DNA from: Clostridia bacterium
GTDB taxonomy: Bacteria > Bacillota > DAOUPZ01
Direction of reading: 5' to 3'
Length of the DNA stretch: 64,000 bases
Assembly: GCA_030625885.1 (NCBI GenBank)
Contig: DAOUPZ010000001.1
Location: forward strand, 186,001-250,000
Numbering within the stretch: position 1 is the stretch's first letter; every line of letters begins with the position of its first letter. Below the pieces are notes generated by a model. The model was not told the DNA's origin, ran no database searches, and saw only the letters and a list, made by a program, of their open reading frames with translations. Positions 25,350 to 35,255 of this stretch are shown in pieces. The translations under genes and the position numbers were made by a program.

Positions 25350-25421
25350 ATCCCCTTATAGTAGACACATAAAAAAAGAACCTTTTAATTGGTTCCTAAA
25401 ATGTGTTTGCTATAAGGGGAT
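25350..25421. repeat. MITE-like hairpin with long inverted ends
   Basis: The ends ATCCCCTTATAG and CTATAAGGGGAT are exact inverted repeats; ACACAT and ATGTGT extend the stem after small bulges, and GAACC/GGTTC form an inner stem. The A7 and T5 tracts at the base could also make it a bidirectional terminator for the lipoprotein and DUF5658 genes. The ends resemble IS3-type termini (TAGACA), so a non-autonomous element is possible. The rest of 25116-25442 is empty as far as I can see. Confidence 0.55.
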
Positions 25422-25442
25422 TTTTCTATGTCTTTAATTTTA

Positions 25443-25799
25443 TTATAGAACGAGTAATATGTCTAAAAGTGAAAACCATATCAAATGAGATACATTTATA
25501 AGAGCATAAGCTGTCGTAGCAATATTAATAATAATATTCGATATTTTTAATTGATAGTCTGTAGCTTTTTTTATTCTCAAAGATAGGTATAGTAGTAATA
25601 TAGCTGGTAATACAATTTTCAATATAAAACTAATGGATAGATTTTGGACTGCTTTTATCATAAAAGGATTTGCCTCCATGTAGAATCCTGTATTCAAAAG
25701 TAAAAGTGTGAAAATGATATCAGTTACATTAAGAAAATATAAGATTACGAGTTTGTTTCTTATGTTTTCAAGATTATAGTTTTTTATAAACGCCATCAT
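25443..25799 (-). CDS. Small membrane protein, DUF5658-like
   Basis: The 118-residue hydrophobic protein has about four transmembrane segments. The motif pattern LNVTDIIFTLLLLNTG followed by EANPFM is that of DUF5658 proteins, which are short membrane proteins of unknown function. GGAGGTG is six to seven bases before the ATG pair at 25799/25796. It is divergent from the ABC exporter operon and single. Function unknown. Confidence 0.7.
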   Translation of the reverse strand: MMAFIKNYNLENIRNKLVILYFLNVTDIIFTLLLLNTGFYMEANPFMIKAVQNLSISFILKIVLPAILLLYLSLRIKKATDYQLKISNIIINIATTAYALINVSHLIWFSLLDILLVL

Positions 25800-25922
25800 C
25801 TAAAACACCTCCATTGAAGGAGTATCTCCATTTAGATGAAAAATAAACGTCTGGTTATCTCTAATAAATTAGAATTTGAAATAGCTTTTCAAGAAGATGA
25901 GATAAAATAATTCGTTAAAATC

Positions 25923-25984
25923 TATATGTAATGCAATAAAGAACTTATATTGCCAGAGCCATTCTAAATGTAAAAACTTTAATA
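25923..25984 (+). repeat. Dispersed repeat R2, copy 1 (uninterrupted)
   Basis: TATATGTAATGCAATAAA, then GAACTTATATTGCCAGAGCC and ATTCTAAATGTAAAAACTTT match 42857-42988 with only a few differences. The other copy carries a 70-base insertion in the middle. It lies in the divergent gap 25800-26078, which has no other recognised feature. Confidence 0.7.
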
Positions 25985-26078
25985 AGATATTGATTTCGAA
26001 GGGTTCTCACAAGTAATAGATACGTATTTAAATAGAATAAAAGAGACATTTTATAAATGAAGAAGGAGGCGTTTCGTC

Positions 26079-26933
26079 ATGATTAAAGTTAATAATTTAT
26101 ATCATTCTTACAATAAAGATGGCAAATTTGCAGTTAAAGACGTGAGTTTTGAAGTGAAAGATGGAGAAATATTTGGTTTTCTTGGACCTTCCGGAGCAGG
26201 TAAATCAACCACACAAAATATTTTGACCGGTTTATTACAATTACAAAAAGGGGACGTTACAGTTGCTGGTTATGATATTAAAAAAATCTCCAACAAAATG
26301 TTTAATAAGATTGGCATGTCTTTTGAGGAATCGAATGTGTATAGTAAAATGACTGCCAAAGAGAATTTGGATTTTTATAGAAAATTGTTTGATGTAGAGA
26401 CACGTGAACCAGAAGAATTATTAAAATTAGTAGGTCTAAGAGACAAAGCTAATGTAAGAGCTGGAGAGTTCTCTAAAGGTATGAAGCATCGGCTTACTTT
26501 TGCTAGATCAATGATTAACAATCCTTCATTATGGTTCTTAGATGAACCTACAACGGGTCTTGATCCTGCTATTGCATCTGAGATTAAAGATATTATTAAA
26601 GCTGAAAATAAAAAAGGCGTTACCATCTTCTTAACAACTCATAACATGTACATCGCAGATGAATTATGTGAACGTGTGGCCTTTATCGTAGATGGTGAGA
26701 TTAAGTTGATTGATTCACCAAAAAATCTCAAGCTGCAATATGGCGATAAACTTGTAGAGGTTGAGTATATTAAAGATGGTGAGCCTAATAAGGAAACTTT
26801 ATCGACGATACAAGAAGATGATATCAAATACCTACAAGATATTATTGGCAAATACGAAGTTCAGACAATGCACACTAAGGAGGCTACATTAGAAGAAATC
26901 TTTATTAAAGTAACTGGAAGGGGACTTGTATAA
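26079..26933 (+). CDS. ABC transporter ATP-binding protein (exporter type)
   Basis: The 284-residue ATPase of an ABC-2 exporter has Walker A GPSGAGKST, the signature region FSKGMKHRL (a variant of LSGGQ), Walker B LWFLDEPTTGLDP and the switch His in TTHNM. The C-terminal extension of about 60 residues is typical of drug or lipid exporters. It is followed by two permease genes, the first starting one base after its stop codon. GAAGGAGG precedes the ATG. Confidence 0.9.
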   Translation: MIKVNNLYHSYNKDGKFAVKDVSFEVKDGEIFGFLGPSGAGKSTTQNILTGLLQLQKGDVTVAGYDIKKISNKMFNKIGMSFEESNVYSKMTAKENLDFYRKLFDVETREPEELLKLVGLRDKANVRAGEFSKGMKHRLTFARSMINNPSLWFLDEPTTGLDPAIASEIKDIIKAENKKGVTIFLTTHNMYIADELCERVAFIVDGEIKLIDSPKNLKLQYGDKLVEVEYIKDGEPNKETLSTIQEDDIKYLQDIIGKYEVQTMHTKEATLEEIFIKVTGRGLV

Positions 26934-26934
26934 G

Positions 26935-28047
26935 ATGAAATTATGGCATAGTTTTATAAAAGAACTCAAACTGTCTTCTAGAGGATTTTATTTCTATATC
27001 GAGTTGATTATGGCCATTATTATATTGACCGTCGTACTATTTGCTATTCCGGAAGATTTTGTCAGCAAAGATACAGAATATATGTATTTTGACTTGCCAG
27101 AAGAGATGATTGATGAATATAGAGCGGATATTTTAAAAGATGATTTGGATGGTAAAGCAGAGTATGTAGACGTCAAGAGTGGTAAAGATGTATTCTCTGC
27201 TGAATATTACGAAACCGATAAAAAGAAATACTATGTTGTTAAGAGTAAAGCGGCAGCTATTCAAATAGCGGAGACAGAAAGGCCTTTGGTTAGTGCGGTT
27301 ATGACTTTAGATGATACAGGTAACGTTCATTATAAATATTATTTACAGGGATATGAAACAGAGCGGCTTAAAAACACTTATCTTGTCATTCATAATCTTG
27401 ATATCAATTTATTAAAAGAAGAAGTGGATCATCAGGTCGTTCGTTCTTTATCCACAGATTATGAGAAGTTGACTGATCGCGAAAATGTGATTCCATCTTT
27501 ATTAACTTTCAATGGCAGTTTAATGGGCCTATTTATTATAGCCGCGTATATCTTCTTAGATAAACAAGAAGGCATCATAAAAGCCTATGCGATCACAGCT
27601 TCTCCAGTGTGGATGTATTTAATGAGTAAAATTTGGGTTATTTTATTAACAAGTACGTTATCTAGTTTTATCATAGTTGTTCCAGTAATGGGTTTACAGC
27701 CTAACTACCTATTACTGCTATTGTTACTTATTACATCAGGATTCTTTGCTTCTTCATTAGGGTTGGTGATTGCAAGCTTTTATAAGAATATGATGCAAGC
27801 CTTTGGCGTTGTTTATTTACTGATGATCGCAATGATTCTGCCAAATATTGCTTATTTTATTCCGAGTTGGGAACCGATATGGATCAAAGTCATACCAACC
27901 TATCCTTTGATTCAAGGTTTTAAAGAAACGATTTTGGTAAATGGTGATACAACTTATATTCTAATGGCTTCTTTGGGATTCTTTGCTGGTGGTATGTTAC
28001 TGTTTTTAATGGCTAATAAGCGATACAAAAAAACACTAGCAGCATAG
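26935..28047 (+). CDS. ABC-2 type permease (first)
   Basis: About 370 residues, with an N-terminal transmembrane segment, a large extracytoplasmic loop of about 150 residues (residues 45-190) and five to six C-terminal transmembrane segments: the ABC-2 exporter fold. It resembles fluoroquinolone-type export permeases. A TTG at 26926 would overlap the ATPase gene, but AAGGGGA is well placed for ATG 26935. It probably forms a heterodimer with the next permease. Confidence 0.8.
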   Translation: MKLWHSFIKELKLSSRGFYFYIELIMAIIILTVVLFAIPEDFVSKDTEYMYFDLPEEMIDEYRADILKDDLDGKAEYVDVKSGKDVFSAEYYETDKKKYYVVKSKAAAIQIAETERPLVSAVMTLDDTGNVHYKYYLQGYETERLKNTYLVIHNLDINLLKEEVDHQVVRSLSTDYEKLTDRENVIPSLLTFNGSLMGLFIIAAYIFLDKQEGIIKAYAITASPVWMYLMSKIWVILLTSTLSSFIIVVPVMGLQPNYLLLLLLLITSGFFASSLGLVIASFYKNMMQAFGVVYLLMIAMILPNIAYFIPSWEPIWIKVIPTYPLIQGFKETILVNGDTTYILMASLGFFAGGMLLFLMANKRYKKTLAA

Positions 28048-28064
28048 TGGAAAGGCGGATTGTG

Positions 28065-29066
28065 ATGATAAAAAAAATAGGGACCCTGTTTTTGAGGGAT
28101 TTGAAAGTGAATAAAAGAGATTTTTTAGCAATGTATATTATCATTTTTCCAGTACTTTTTGCCTTGGGTATCAATTTACTCGCACCAAGCATTAATGATA
28201 CCACTGTAAATTTAGCACTTATTGAAGGTGAAAATCCTGATCAAGTCACATATCTTGAAGACTTTGCACGTGTTGAGATGTTTAAAGATGTTGAAGCAGT
28301 AGAAAAGCGTGTGGCTAAACGAGACAATATTATAGGTGTACTTCCAGATGGTGATGATTATTATGTCTTACAGCAAGGGAATGAGGCAGAAGGTGTCGTT
28401 GATTTTGCCAAATTGCTCGTGACTTTCTATGAACAAGATGTTCAATTAGAAAATACCAATGCGGAGATTATTGAGCTGGGTCGTACTGTGCCGCCGCTTA
28501 AGAAATTACTCGTGAACATTGCGATACTTTTTACTTCTGTTCTTGGCGGTATGCTGATTGCCCTGAATATTGTAGAGGATAAGGTGGATCGTACCATTAG
28601 AGCGATTCACTTGTCACCGGTTTCCCGGAAAGCCTATATTCTTGGTAAGAGTGTGATTGGCGTATTGCTGCCAATCTATGGTACAGCAGTCCTGGTTTGG
28701 ATCACAGGATTTAATGATATAAATGTGGGGCAGATGATGGTGATCGTTTTGGTGTCAACCATCCTAAGTCTTCTTGTAGGACTCATTGAGGGGCTTAATA
28801 ATGATGATGTTATTAATGCAGCAGCCAATATTAAAATATTATTTCTGCCTATGGCAGCAGCTATTGTTGCTGTAGAATTACTAGGTGACAAATGGCAGAA
28901 ATTCTTCTACTGGATTCCATTTTATTGGGCTTATAAAGGCAACGATGCTGTACTTGCTGGGGGCGCTACTTGGCAGCAGATTTTACTATACTCAGTCATC
29001 GTCTTGGGATTAAGTAGTGTTGTATATGTTTACTTAGCACCTAAGATTAGAAAGGGTTTAGAATAG
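28065..29066 (+). CDS. ABC-2 type permease (second)
   Basis: About 333 residues, again with one N-terminal transmembrane helix, an extracytoplasmic loop and a C-terminal membrane block. Together with the preceding ATPase and permease it makes a complete three-gene exporter. ATG 28065 follows a GGAAAGGCGG site; the GTG at 28047 is less likely. Substrate (drug, peptide or lipid) unknown. Confidence 0.8.
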   Translation: MIKKIGTLFLRDLKVNKRDFLAMYIIIFPVLFALGINLLAPSINDTTVNLALIEGENPDQVTYLEDFARVEMFKDVEAVEKRVAKRDNIIGVLPDGDDYYVLQQGNEAEGVVDFAKLLVTFYEQDVQLENTNAEIIELGRTVPPLKKLLVNIAILFTSVLGGMLIALNIVEDKVDRTIRAIHLSPVSRKAYILGKSVIGVLLPIYGTAVLVWITGFNDINVGQMMVIVLVSTILSLLVGLIEGLNNDDVINAAANIKILFLPMAAAIVAVELLGDKWQKFFYWIPFYWAYKGNDAVLAGGATWQQILLYSVIVLGLSSVVYVYLAPKIRKGLE

Positions 29067-29198
29067 GAGAAATCTTCAGTATATTGATAGTAAAAGATAT
29101 GGTTCATTTGCTTTAAAATAAGACAAAGGATACCATTTTTATGATATAATTTACCAGTGTAAATGTATTAATAAGGATATGATTTGGGGAGTGTGAAA

Positions 29199-30458
29199 AT
29201 GGATAAAATATTAATACTAAAGGGCAATATTATTTTCACGAGAACTGCTGATCGATTTGAGGTTTATCAAGACAGTTATATTGTATCCGTTGACGGCAAA
29301 GTAGAGGGCATATATAAAGTATTGCCTGAAAAATATATCAATTGCACGGTTGATGATTATGGAGGCCGATTAATTATTCCGGGGTTTGTTGATTTGCATT
29401 TGCATGCAGCTCAGTTTCTGCAATGTGGCATAGGTATGACCAAGCAATTGCTTGAGTGGTTAAATGATTATACATTTAACTTGGAAAAAGAATTTCAGAA
29501 TGTAGAATTTGCAAAAGAAGTTTATACAAAATTTGCAGATAAACTCGTCGCAAACGGTACGCTTAGAGCCTGTATTTTCGCATCTTCATCCACTAAAGGT
29601 ACGGAAGTATTGTTCGAAATATTGAAAGAAAAAGGAATAGGTGCTTATATAGGTAAAGTGAATATGGATCGAAATGCGCCTGATTTTATGATCGAAACGA
29701 CGGAAGAATCAATAAAAGGGACAGAATACCTGATAGAAAAATATAAGGATGAAAAATTAGTTAAACCGATTATAACGCCCCGATTTGCACCTACTAGTAC
29801 CGATGAATTATTAGAGAAATTAGGTGAATTAGCTAAAAAATATGTTTTGCCGGTACAATCTCATTTAAGTGAAAATATTGATGAAATAAATTGGGTTAGG
29901 GAACTTTACCCTGATTCAAATCATTATTCTGATGTTTATAATAAGCACCTTTTATTTGGACAGACACCGACAGTGATGGCACATGCCATTTATTTAGAGA
30001 AAGATGAAATTGAGTTGGTAAAAAGAAATAGCGTGACGCTGGTACATTGTCCTGATTCAAATATTAATGTGAGAAGCGGGATCATGCCTTTACGAAAATA
30101 TTTAAACATAGGACTTTCAATTGGACTTGGCAGTGATATAGCAGGTGGACATAAAATTGCATTAAATGAAGCCATCGTGAGAACCATCCAGTTATCAAAA
30201 TTATTAAGTATGGACCAGCCAGAATATGAGCCGCTTAGCGTGTCAGAATCATTTTATTTAGGTACTAAAGGCGGCGGGACGTTTTTTGGGAAGACAGGCA
30301 GTTTTGAAGAAGGTTATTTCTTTGATGCTTTAGTTATTGAAGATAATTCGATCATAGCTGATAGATATGGTTTAGAAGATAGATTAGAAAGATTTTTGTA
30401 TGTAGGCGATGATCGAAATATTTGTGCTCGGTATGTAGAAGGAAATAAACTTAAGTAA
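29199..30458 (+). CDS. guaD: Guanine deaminase (amidohydrolase)
   Basis: The 419-residue amidohydrolase is predicted to deaminate guanine to xanthine with one zinc. The metal and substrate motifs are HLHAAQFLQCG (HxH), QSHLSEN, VMAHAIYL and GLGSDIAGGH. PGFVDLHLHAAQ and the CG-x-T context are characteristic of GuaD rather than of other amidohydrolases. GGGGAG upstream supports ATG 29199. It is a single gene; a purine-salvage or nitrogen-source role is likely. Confidence 0.88.
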   Translation: MDKILILKGNIIFTRTADRFEVYQDSYIVSVDGKVEGIYKVLPEKYINCTVDDYGGRLIIPGFVDLHLHAAQFLQCGIGMTKQLLEWLNDYTFNLEKEFQNVEFAKEVYTKFADKLVANGTLRACIFASSSTKGTEVLFEILKEKGIGAYIGKVNMDRNAPDFMIETTEESIKGTEYLIEKYKDEKLVKPIITPRFAPTSTDELLEKLGELAKKYVLPVQSHLSENIDEINWVRELYPDSNHYSDVYNKHLLFGQTPTVMAHAIYLEKDEIELVKRNSVTLVHCPDSNINVRSGIMPLRKYLNIGLSIGLGSDIAGGHKIALNEAIVRTIQLSKLLSMDQPEYEPLSVSESFYLGTKGGGTFFGKTGSFEEGYFFDALVIEDNSIIADRYGLEDRLERFLYVGDDRNICARYVEGNKLK

Positions 30459-30533
30459 GAAAACCCATTTAGGAATTTTTCGAGGGAAGCGTAAAGAAGG
30501 AAGAAAAAGAAATAGGGGGATTTGGATAAGAAT

Positions 30534-32645
30534 ATGGATATCATTAAAATGATTAGTAAAGAACTTCAGCTTCAAGAAAAATATGTTAGCCGTACGATAT
30601 CACTTTTAGATGAAGGTAATACAGTTCCCTTTATCGCCCGCTATCGAAAAGAAATGACGGGATCAATGGATGAAGAGAAATTACGTGATCTTTTAGAGCG
30701 TCTAAATTACTTGCGTAATTTAGAAAAAAGACGTGGCGAGATTATTCATGCTTTGGAAGAACAGGAAAAAATCACACCTGAGTTATCCAAGGCTATTTTG
30801 CAGGCCGCAACTTTGACTGCATTAGAGGATATTTATAGACCTTATAAACCCAAACGACGTACTCGGGCAATGATTGCGCGAGAAAAGGGCTTGGAAGACT
30901 TGGCAATGCTTTTATTTAATCAGGAAACTATGGATCCTCATGCAGATGCAGCTAAGTTTATTAATGAAGAACTAGGGGTTCTAACACAAGAAGAAGCGTT
31001 TCAGGGTGCTATGGATATCATTGCTGAAATTATTGCAGATCAGTCGGAATACCGCCATGTTGTAAAGGATTTAATGATTAAATCTGGATTAATTACAACA
31101 AAAGGAGAAGGGGAAGACCATAACTATTTAGATTACCTTGATTATGCCGAACCAGTAGGCAAAATTCCATCTCATCGCATTCTTGCTATTAATAGGGGGG
31201 AAAGAGAAAAAATTCTTAATGTTAAGTTAGTTGTCAATGATGAGACAGCATTTCAAATGATTGCCCAAAAAATTATTAAAAAAATATCGCATCCAACGGT
31301 TGAATATATAACCAATGCGATTGAGGATGGCTATAAAAGATTACTCTTCCCTTCTTTAGAACGAGAAATTAGAAATGAACTCACTGAGAATGCCAGTAAG
31401 AAAGCAATCAACATTTTTTCACGGAACTTGAAGCAACTTTTATTACAGCCACCTGTAAAAAATAAAATAGTTTTGGGATTTGATCCCGCTTATCGTACCG
31501 GATGTAAATTGGCAGCTGTAGATCAATGGGGGAAGCTCGTCTACACGGGTTTAATCTTTCCGACACCGCCCCAGAGTGATATTAAAGGTGCTGCCAAGGT
31601 TTTGCTAGGATTAGTGGCAGAATTCCATATTAATGCGATTGCTATTGGTAATGGCACTGGATCGCGAGAATCAGAAAAATTTGTATCAGACGTCATTAAG
31701 GAAAATGAGTTGGCAGTTGAATATACCATCGTTAGCGAGGCTGGGGCTTCCGTATATAGTGCCTCAAAAATTGCTAAAGAGGAATTTCCTGACCTTGATG
31801 TTTCATATCGGGGTGCTATTTCTATTGCGCGTCGCATTCAAGATCCTTTGGCAGAATTAGTAAAGATTGACCCCAAAGCGATTGGTGTGGGACAATATCA
31901 GCATGACGTGAACCAAAAAGGATTATCTACTGCGGTAAACGGTGTTGTAGAGGATTGTGTTAACTCAGTAGGGGTAGACCTTAATACAGCTTCTTTTAGT
32001 TTGTTAAGTTATATAGCGGGGATTAATAGTCGGGTTGCCAAAAATATTGTTGCCATGAGAGAAGAAAAAGGGCAATTTTACAAACGTCAAGAACTATTGA
32101 AGGTTTCGGGGTTAGGGGCAAAAGCTTTTGAACAATGTGCTGGATTTTTGCGCATTCGTGATGGTGATGAACCGTTGGATAATACAGCTGTACATCCTGA
32201 AAGTTATGGTGTGGCAAAAAAAGTAAGTCATCTTAATAAGCAGGAACTTTTAGAACGCGCGAACCATAAACAGGAAATTATAAAAATGTCAGAAGACTTT
32301 CAAGTTGGTGAGTTGACATTAAGGGATATTATGCTGGAATTAGCTAAACCGGGAAGAGATCCACGTGATGAACTGCCTAAGCCCATTTTTCGTACGGATG
32401 TCCTAGAACTTAAAGATCTAAGTGAAGGCATGGTTCTAATGGGAACCGTTCGAAATATTGTTGATTTTGGTGCATTTGTTGATATTGGTGTTCATCAGGA
32501 TGGGTTAGTTCATATTTCCCAAATGGCGGATCATTATATTAAACATCCTCTGGATGTTGTGAATATCGGAGATGTGGTAAAAGTAAAGATCATCTCTATT
32601 GATTCCAAAAGAGAACGTGTTGGTTTAAGTATGAAAAATATATAG
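30534..32645 (+). CDS. tex: Tex-family RNA-binding protein (S1 domain)
   Basis: About 703 residues. Tex/YdcI proteins are conserved nucleic-acid-binding factors connected with transcription. The layout is complete: an N-terminal helical region (VPFIARYRKEMTG), a YqgF/RNase H-like domain (ILGFDPAYRTGCKLA-type motif), a helix-hairpin-helix segment (VSGLGAKAFEQCAGF) and a C-terminal S1 domain (GTVRNIVDFGAFVDIGVHQD). ATG 30534 gives the usual Tex N terminus; the TTG at 30522 is too close to the ribosome site. The yajQ-like gene follows 21 bases later. Confidence 0.93.
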   Translation: MDIIKMISKELQLQEKYVSRTISLLDEGNTVPFIARYRKEMTGSMDEEKLRDLLERLNYLRNLEKRRGEIIHALEEQEKITPELSKAILQAATLTALEDIYRPYKPKRRTRAMIAREKGLEDLAMLLFNQETMDPHADAAKFINEELGVLTQEEAFQGAMDIIAEIIADQSEYRHVVKDLMIKSGLITTKGEGEDHNYLDYLDYAEPVGKIPSHRILAINRGEREKILNVKLVVNDETAFQMIAQKIIKKISHPTVEYITNAIEDGYKRLLFPSLEREIRNELTENASKKAINIFSRNLKQLLLQPPVKNKIVLGFDPAYRTGCKLAAVDQWGKLVYTGLIFPTPPQSDIKGAAKVLLGLVAEFHINAIAIGNGTGSRESEKFVSDVIKENELAVEYTIVSEAGASVYSASKIAKEEFPDLDVSYRGAISIARRIQDPLAELVKIDPKAIGVGQYQHDVNQKGLSTAVNGVVEDCVNSVGVDLNTASFSLLSYIAGINSRVAKNIVAMREEKGQFYKRQELLKVSGLGAKAFEQCAGFLRIRDGDEPLDNTAVHPESYGVAKKVSHLNKQELLERANHKQEIIKMSEDFQVGELTLRDIMLELAKPGRDPRDELPKPIFRTDVLELKDLSEGMVLMGTVRNIVDFGAFVDIGVHQDGLVHISQMADHYIKHPLDVVNIGDVVKVKIISIDSKRERVGLSMKNI

Positions 32646-32666
32646 GGAAAGAAAGGGGAAATCATT

Positions 32667-33158
32667 ATGGCTAAAGATGTTTCTTTTGACCTTGTTTCAC
32701 AAGTAAATATGGAAGAGGTAAAAAACGCAATCAATCAAACAACCAAAGAAATTAGTCAAAGATATGATTTTAAGAACAGCAAAACAGAGATCAGTTTTGA
32801 GGAAGAAAATATTAAAGTGATAGCAGATGATGATTTTAAACTGAAAAGTATCATCGATATTTTGCAGACTAAAATGATTCGTAGAAATGTTCCTATCAAG
32901 AATTTGGATTATGGTAAAGCAGAAGATGCCAGTGGGGGTATGGTACGTCAATTAATTAAGGTTAAACAAGGCATTGAAAGTGAAAAAGCTAAAAAGATTG
33001 TAAAAGATATTAAAGGATTAAAAATGAAGGTTCAGGCACAGATTATGGATGTTCAAGTGAGGGTTTCCGGTAAAAATAAAGATGATCTACAGCAAGTCAT
33101 TCAGTTTTTGAAAGAACAAGATTATGAAGTAGAGTTGCAGTTTATTAATTATCGTTAG
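32667..33158 (+). CDS. yajQ: YajQ-family nucleotide-binding protein
   Basis: The 163-residue protein is at the family's usual length. The N terminus ([21 protein letters not shown]) and the [11 protein letters not shown] segment are YajQ signatures, and two ferredoxin-like repeats are expected. In some bacteria YajQ proteins bind c-di-GMP and act with transcription factors; that role is not established here. It is co-transcribed with tex and ends before a strong terminator. Confidence 0.93.
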   Translation: MAKDVSFDLVSQVNMEEVKNAINQTTKEISQRYDFKNSKTEISFEEENIKVIADDDFKLKSIIDILQTKMIRRNVPIKNLDYGKAEDASGGMVRQLIKVKQGIESEKAKKIVKDIKGLKMKVQAQIMDVQVRVSGKNKDDLQQVIQFLKEQDYEVELQFINYR

Positions 33159-33236
33159 TTTAAATTTACAAAAAGATAACAAGACAAGGATGTAAAATAG
33201 TATACGGACTTGTAATTTTTTCGAATATGTTTTGAT

Positions 33237-33277
33237 GCGGAAAATCTGTTATGATCAGGTTTTCCGCTTTTTTATTT
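33237..33277 (+). terminator. Intrinsic terminator after yajQ
   Basis: GCGGAAAATCTG and CAGGTTTTCCGC arms (one mispair) enclose TTATGAT, followed by TTTTTTATTTT. Confidence 0.88.
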
Positions 33278-33366
33278 TGAGAATAATGATGTAAATATTT
33301 ACTACAATTGCTTTGTGATAATTTTGGGTGGTAATGGGAAGAGTTATATTTGAATTCATATATTTA

Positions 33367-34755
33367 ATGAGGGTGGAAGTGATTGATGTGGTAGATCATA
33401 AAGCAAAAAGAGAACGGTTTTCTTCAAGTATTGCCGTGTTTTTCGCAACATTGAGTTCGACAGTAGGGTTAGGTAACATATGGAAATTCCCCTATTTAAC
33501 AGGTAATTCTGGCGGTGGAGCCTTCCTTTTTGTTTATCTATTATGTATTGTGTTTGTAGGAATTCCGGTTATGATTAGTGAATTCTATATTGGCAGAACG
33601 ACACGAAAAAATGCGATTGGTGCTTTTGAGCAATTAAAGCCCCGCACAAGTTGGAAGTATATTGGTGTTATGGGTGTTGTAGCAGCATATTTAATCATAT
33701 TTTTTTATAGTTGTGTTGCGGGTTGGGTTTATTATTATGTGTTTAAAGCACTAAGAGGTGATTTTGTTAATGCTACAGCTAAATCAGTTGAATCACAATT
33801 TAATAATGTCGTTTTAGGACCATTTTCTCCTATTATATGGCAAATCGTTGTTATCGTTGTTGTATCAACCATACTTATTTTAGGGGTTCGAAAAGGAATT
33901 GAACAAATCACCAAAAGGCTTATGCCTTTATTATTCATTTTAATTATTATTTGCGATATCAGAGCCTTGACACTATCAGGTGCATCGGAAGGTTTAGCGT
34001 TTTTATTTAAAGTTGATTTTACAAAATTTAAACCTGCAATTATTTTAACAGCATTGGGTCTAGCGTTTTTTAAATTTTCAATTGGAATGGGTACAATGAT
34101 TACCTATGGAAGCTATTTTACTGAAGATAATAATATGCTCAATACTTCTGCAAAAGTTGCACTATCCGATACAATTATTTCTCTATTGGCTGGAATTGCA
34201 ATTTTCCCAGCAGTTTTCTCCTTTGGCATGGAACCTGGTGCTGGGCCGGGACTTCTTTTTATGACCTTACCACTTGTTTTTTCTAATATTCCGTTCGGCA
34301 ATTATTTGTTGATTATATTCTTTTTACTGACATCTTTCGCAGCGACAATGGCGATGTTATCTATGGTGGAAGTACCTGTTGCTTATCTTTCCGAAGAGCA
34401 AGGTATATCTAGAAAGAATGCGGTGATCATAACGGCGATTATAGTCATTGGTATGGGAATGCTCGCATCACTTTCTGCAGGGGAAGCAAGCCTGCTTTCG
34501 AAAAATACGATATTTGGTATGCGCTTTTTTGATTTATTTGATTATTTTTCTTCAAATATTTTACTTCCAGCAGGTGGTTTTCTTATCGCCCTTTTTGTAG
34601 GTTTTGCCGTTCGGAAGGAAGACTTTAAATATGAAATTTCGAATCACGGTACACTAAAGATTGGTTTTTTTATTGAGATGTTCTATTTTTTGATAAAATA
34701 TGTAACACCAGCTTTAATTTTTATTATATTTTTAAATTCTATCGGAATAATTTAA
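33367..34755 (+). CDS. Sodium-dependent transporter of the NSS (SNF) family
   Basis: About 462 residues with about 11 to 12 transmembrane segments. The NSS signature GLGNIWKFPYLTG covers the sodium and substrate site in the first helix. Bacterial NSS transporters such as LeuT or MhsT import amino acids with Na+, which suits an amino-acid fermenter. The start is unclear: GTG 33328, ATG 33367 and GTG 33388 are in frame, and the family usually has only about ten residues before the KRERFSS segment. It is monocistronic. Confidence 0.87.
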   Translation: MRVEVIDVVDHKAKRERFSSSIAVFFATLSSTVGLGNIWKFPYLTGNSGGGAFLFVYLLCIVFVGIPVMISEFYIGRTTRKNAIGAFEQLKPRTSWKYIGVMGVVAAYLIIFFYSCVAGWVYYYVFKALRGDFVNATAKSVESQFNNVVLGPFSPIIWQIVVIVVVSTILILGVRKGIEQITKRLMPLLFILIIICDIRALTLSGASEGLAFLFKVDFTKFKPAIILTALGLAFFKFSIGMGTMITYGSYFTEDNNMLNTSAKVALSDTIISLLAGIAIFPAVFSFGMEPGAGPGLLFMTLPLVFSNIPFGNYLLIIFFLLTSFAATMAMLSMVEVPVAYLSEEQGISRKNAVIITAIIVIGMGMLASLSAGEASLLSKNTIFGMRFFDLFDYFSSNILLPAGGFLIALFVGFAVRKEDFKYEISNHGTLKIGFFIEMFYFLIKYVTPALIFIIFLNSIGII

Positions 34756-34923
34756 ATAAGTTGTGAATTTATGGTTGTAATTATTCTCATTTTTGATTAC
34801 AATGAACTGGTACATTAAAAAGTTTGGAAGAACCCAGAAATCTTGTTACCTTTTGTAAAAGTAAGGAGCAAAGATATTTGGAGTAATTCCACTTTTAAGT
34901 AAATTATTAAGGAGGCCAAACAC

Positions 34924-35121
34924 ATGGTTGGAAAAGTTAAATGGTTTAATGCACAGAAAGGTTTTGGATTTATTGAAAGAGAAGAAGGTGGAGATGTTTT
35001 CGTTCATTTTTCTGCTATTCAAGGAGATGGTTTCAAGTCTCTAGAAGAAGGACAAAGTGTTGAATTTGATGTTGTAGAAGGTGAACGCGGACCACAAGCT
35101 GCTAACGTTGTTTGCTTGTAA
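34924..35121 (+). CDS. Cold-shock protein (CspA family)
   Basis: The 65-residue single cold-shock domain has the RNA-binding motifs KGFGFIER (RNP1) and VFVHFSAI (RNP2). It is an RNA chaperone that melts mRNA structure. The AAGGAGG ribosome site is strong, and the leader of more than 100 bases from 34800 may carry the usual cold-responsive structure. It lies just before a DEAD-box helicase, a common cold-response partner, but a terminator separates them. Confidence 0.95.
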   Translation: MVGKVKWFNAQKGFGFIEREEGGDVFVHFSAIQGDGFKSLEEGQSVEFDVVEGERGPQAANVVCL

Positions 35122-35146
35122 GATATAACGAATTAAATGATTGTGA

Positions 35147-35186
35147 AAAGGGTATTTTCCAATTTCACGGGAAATACCCTTTTTTA
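35147..35186 (+). terminator. Intrinsic terminator after the cold-shock gene
   Basis: AAAAGGGTATTTTCC and GGGAAATACCCTTTTTT arms around AATTTCAC form a strong stem with a T tract. Confidence 0.9.
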
Positions 35187-35255
35187 TATGGTATAAAATT
35201 TTGGAAAATTATAAATAATATTATTAAATAGCAGGACAAAGGAGAATAAGAAATA

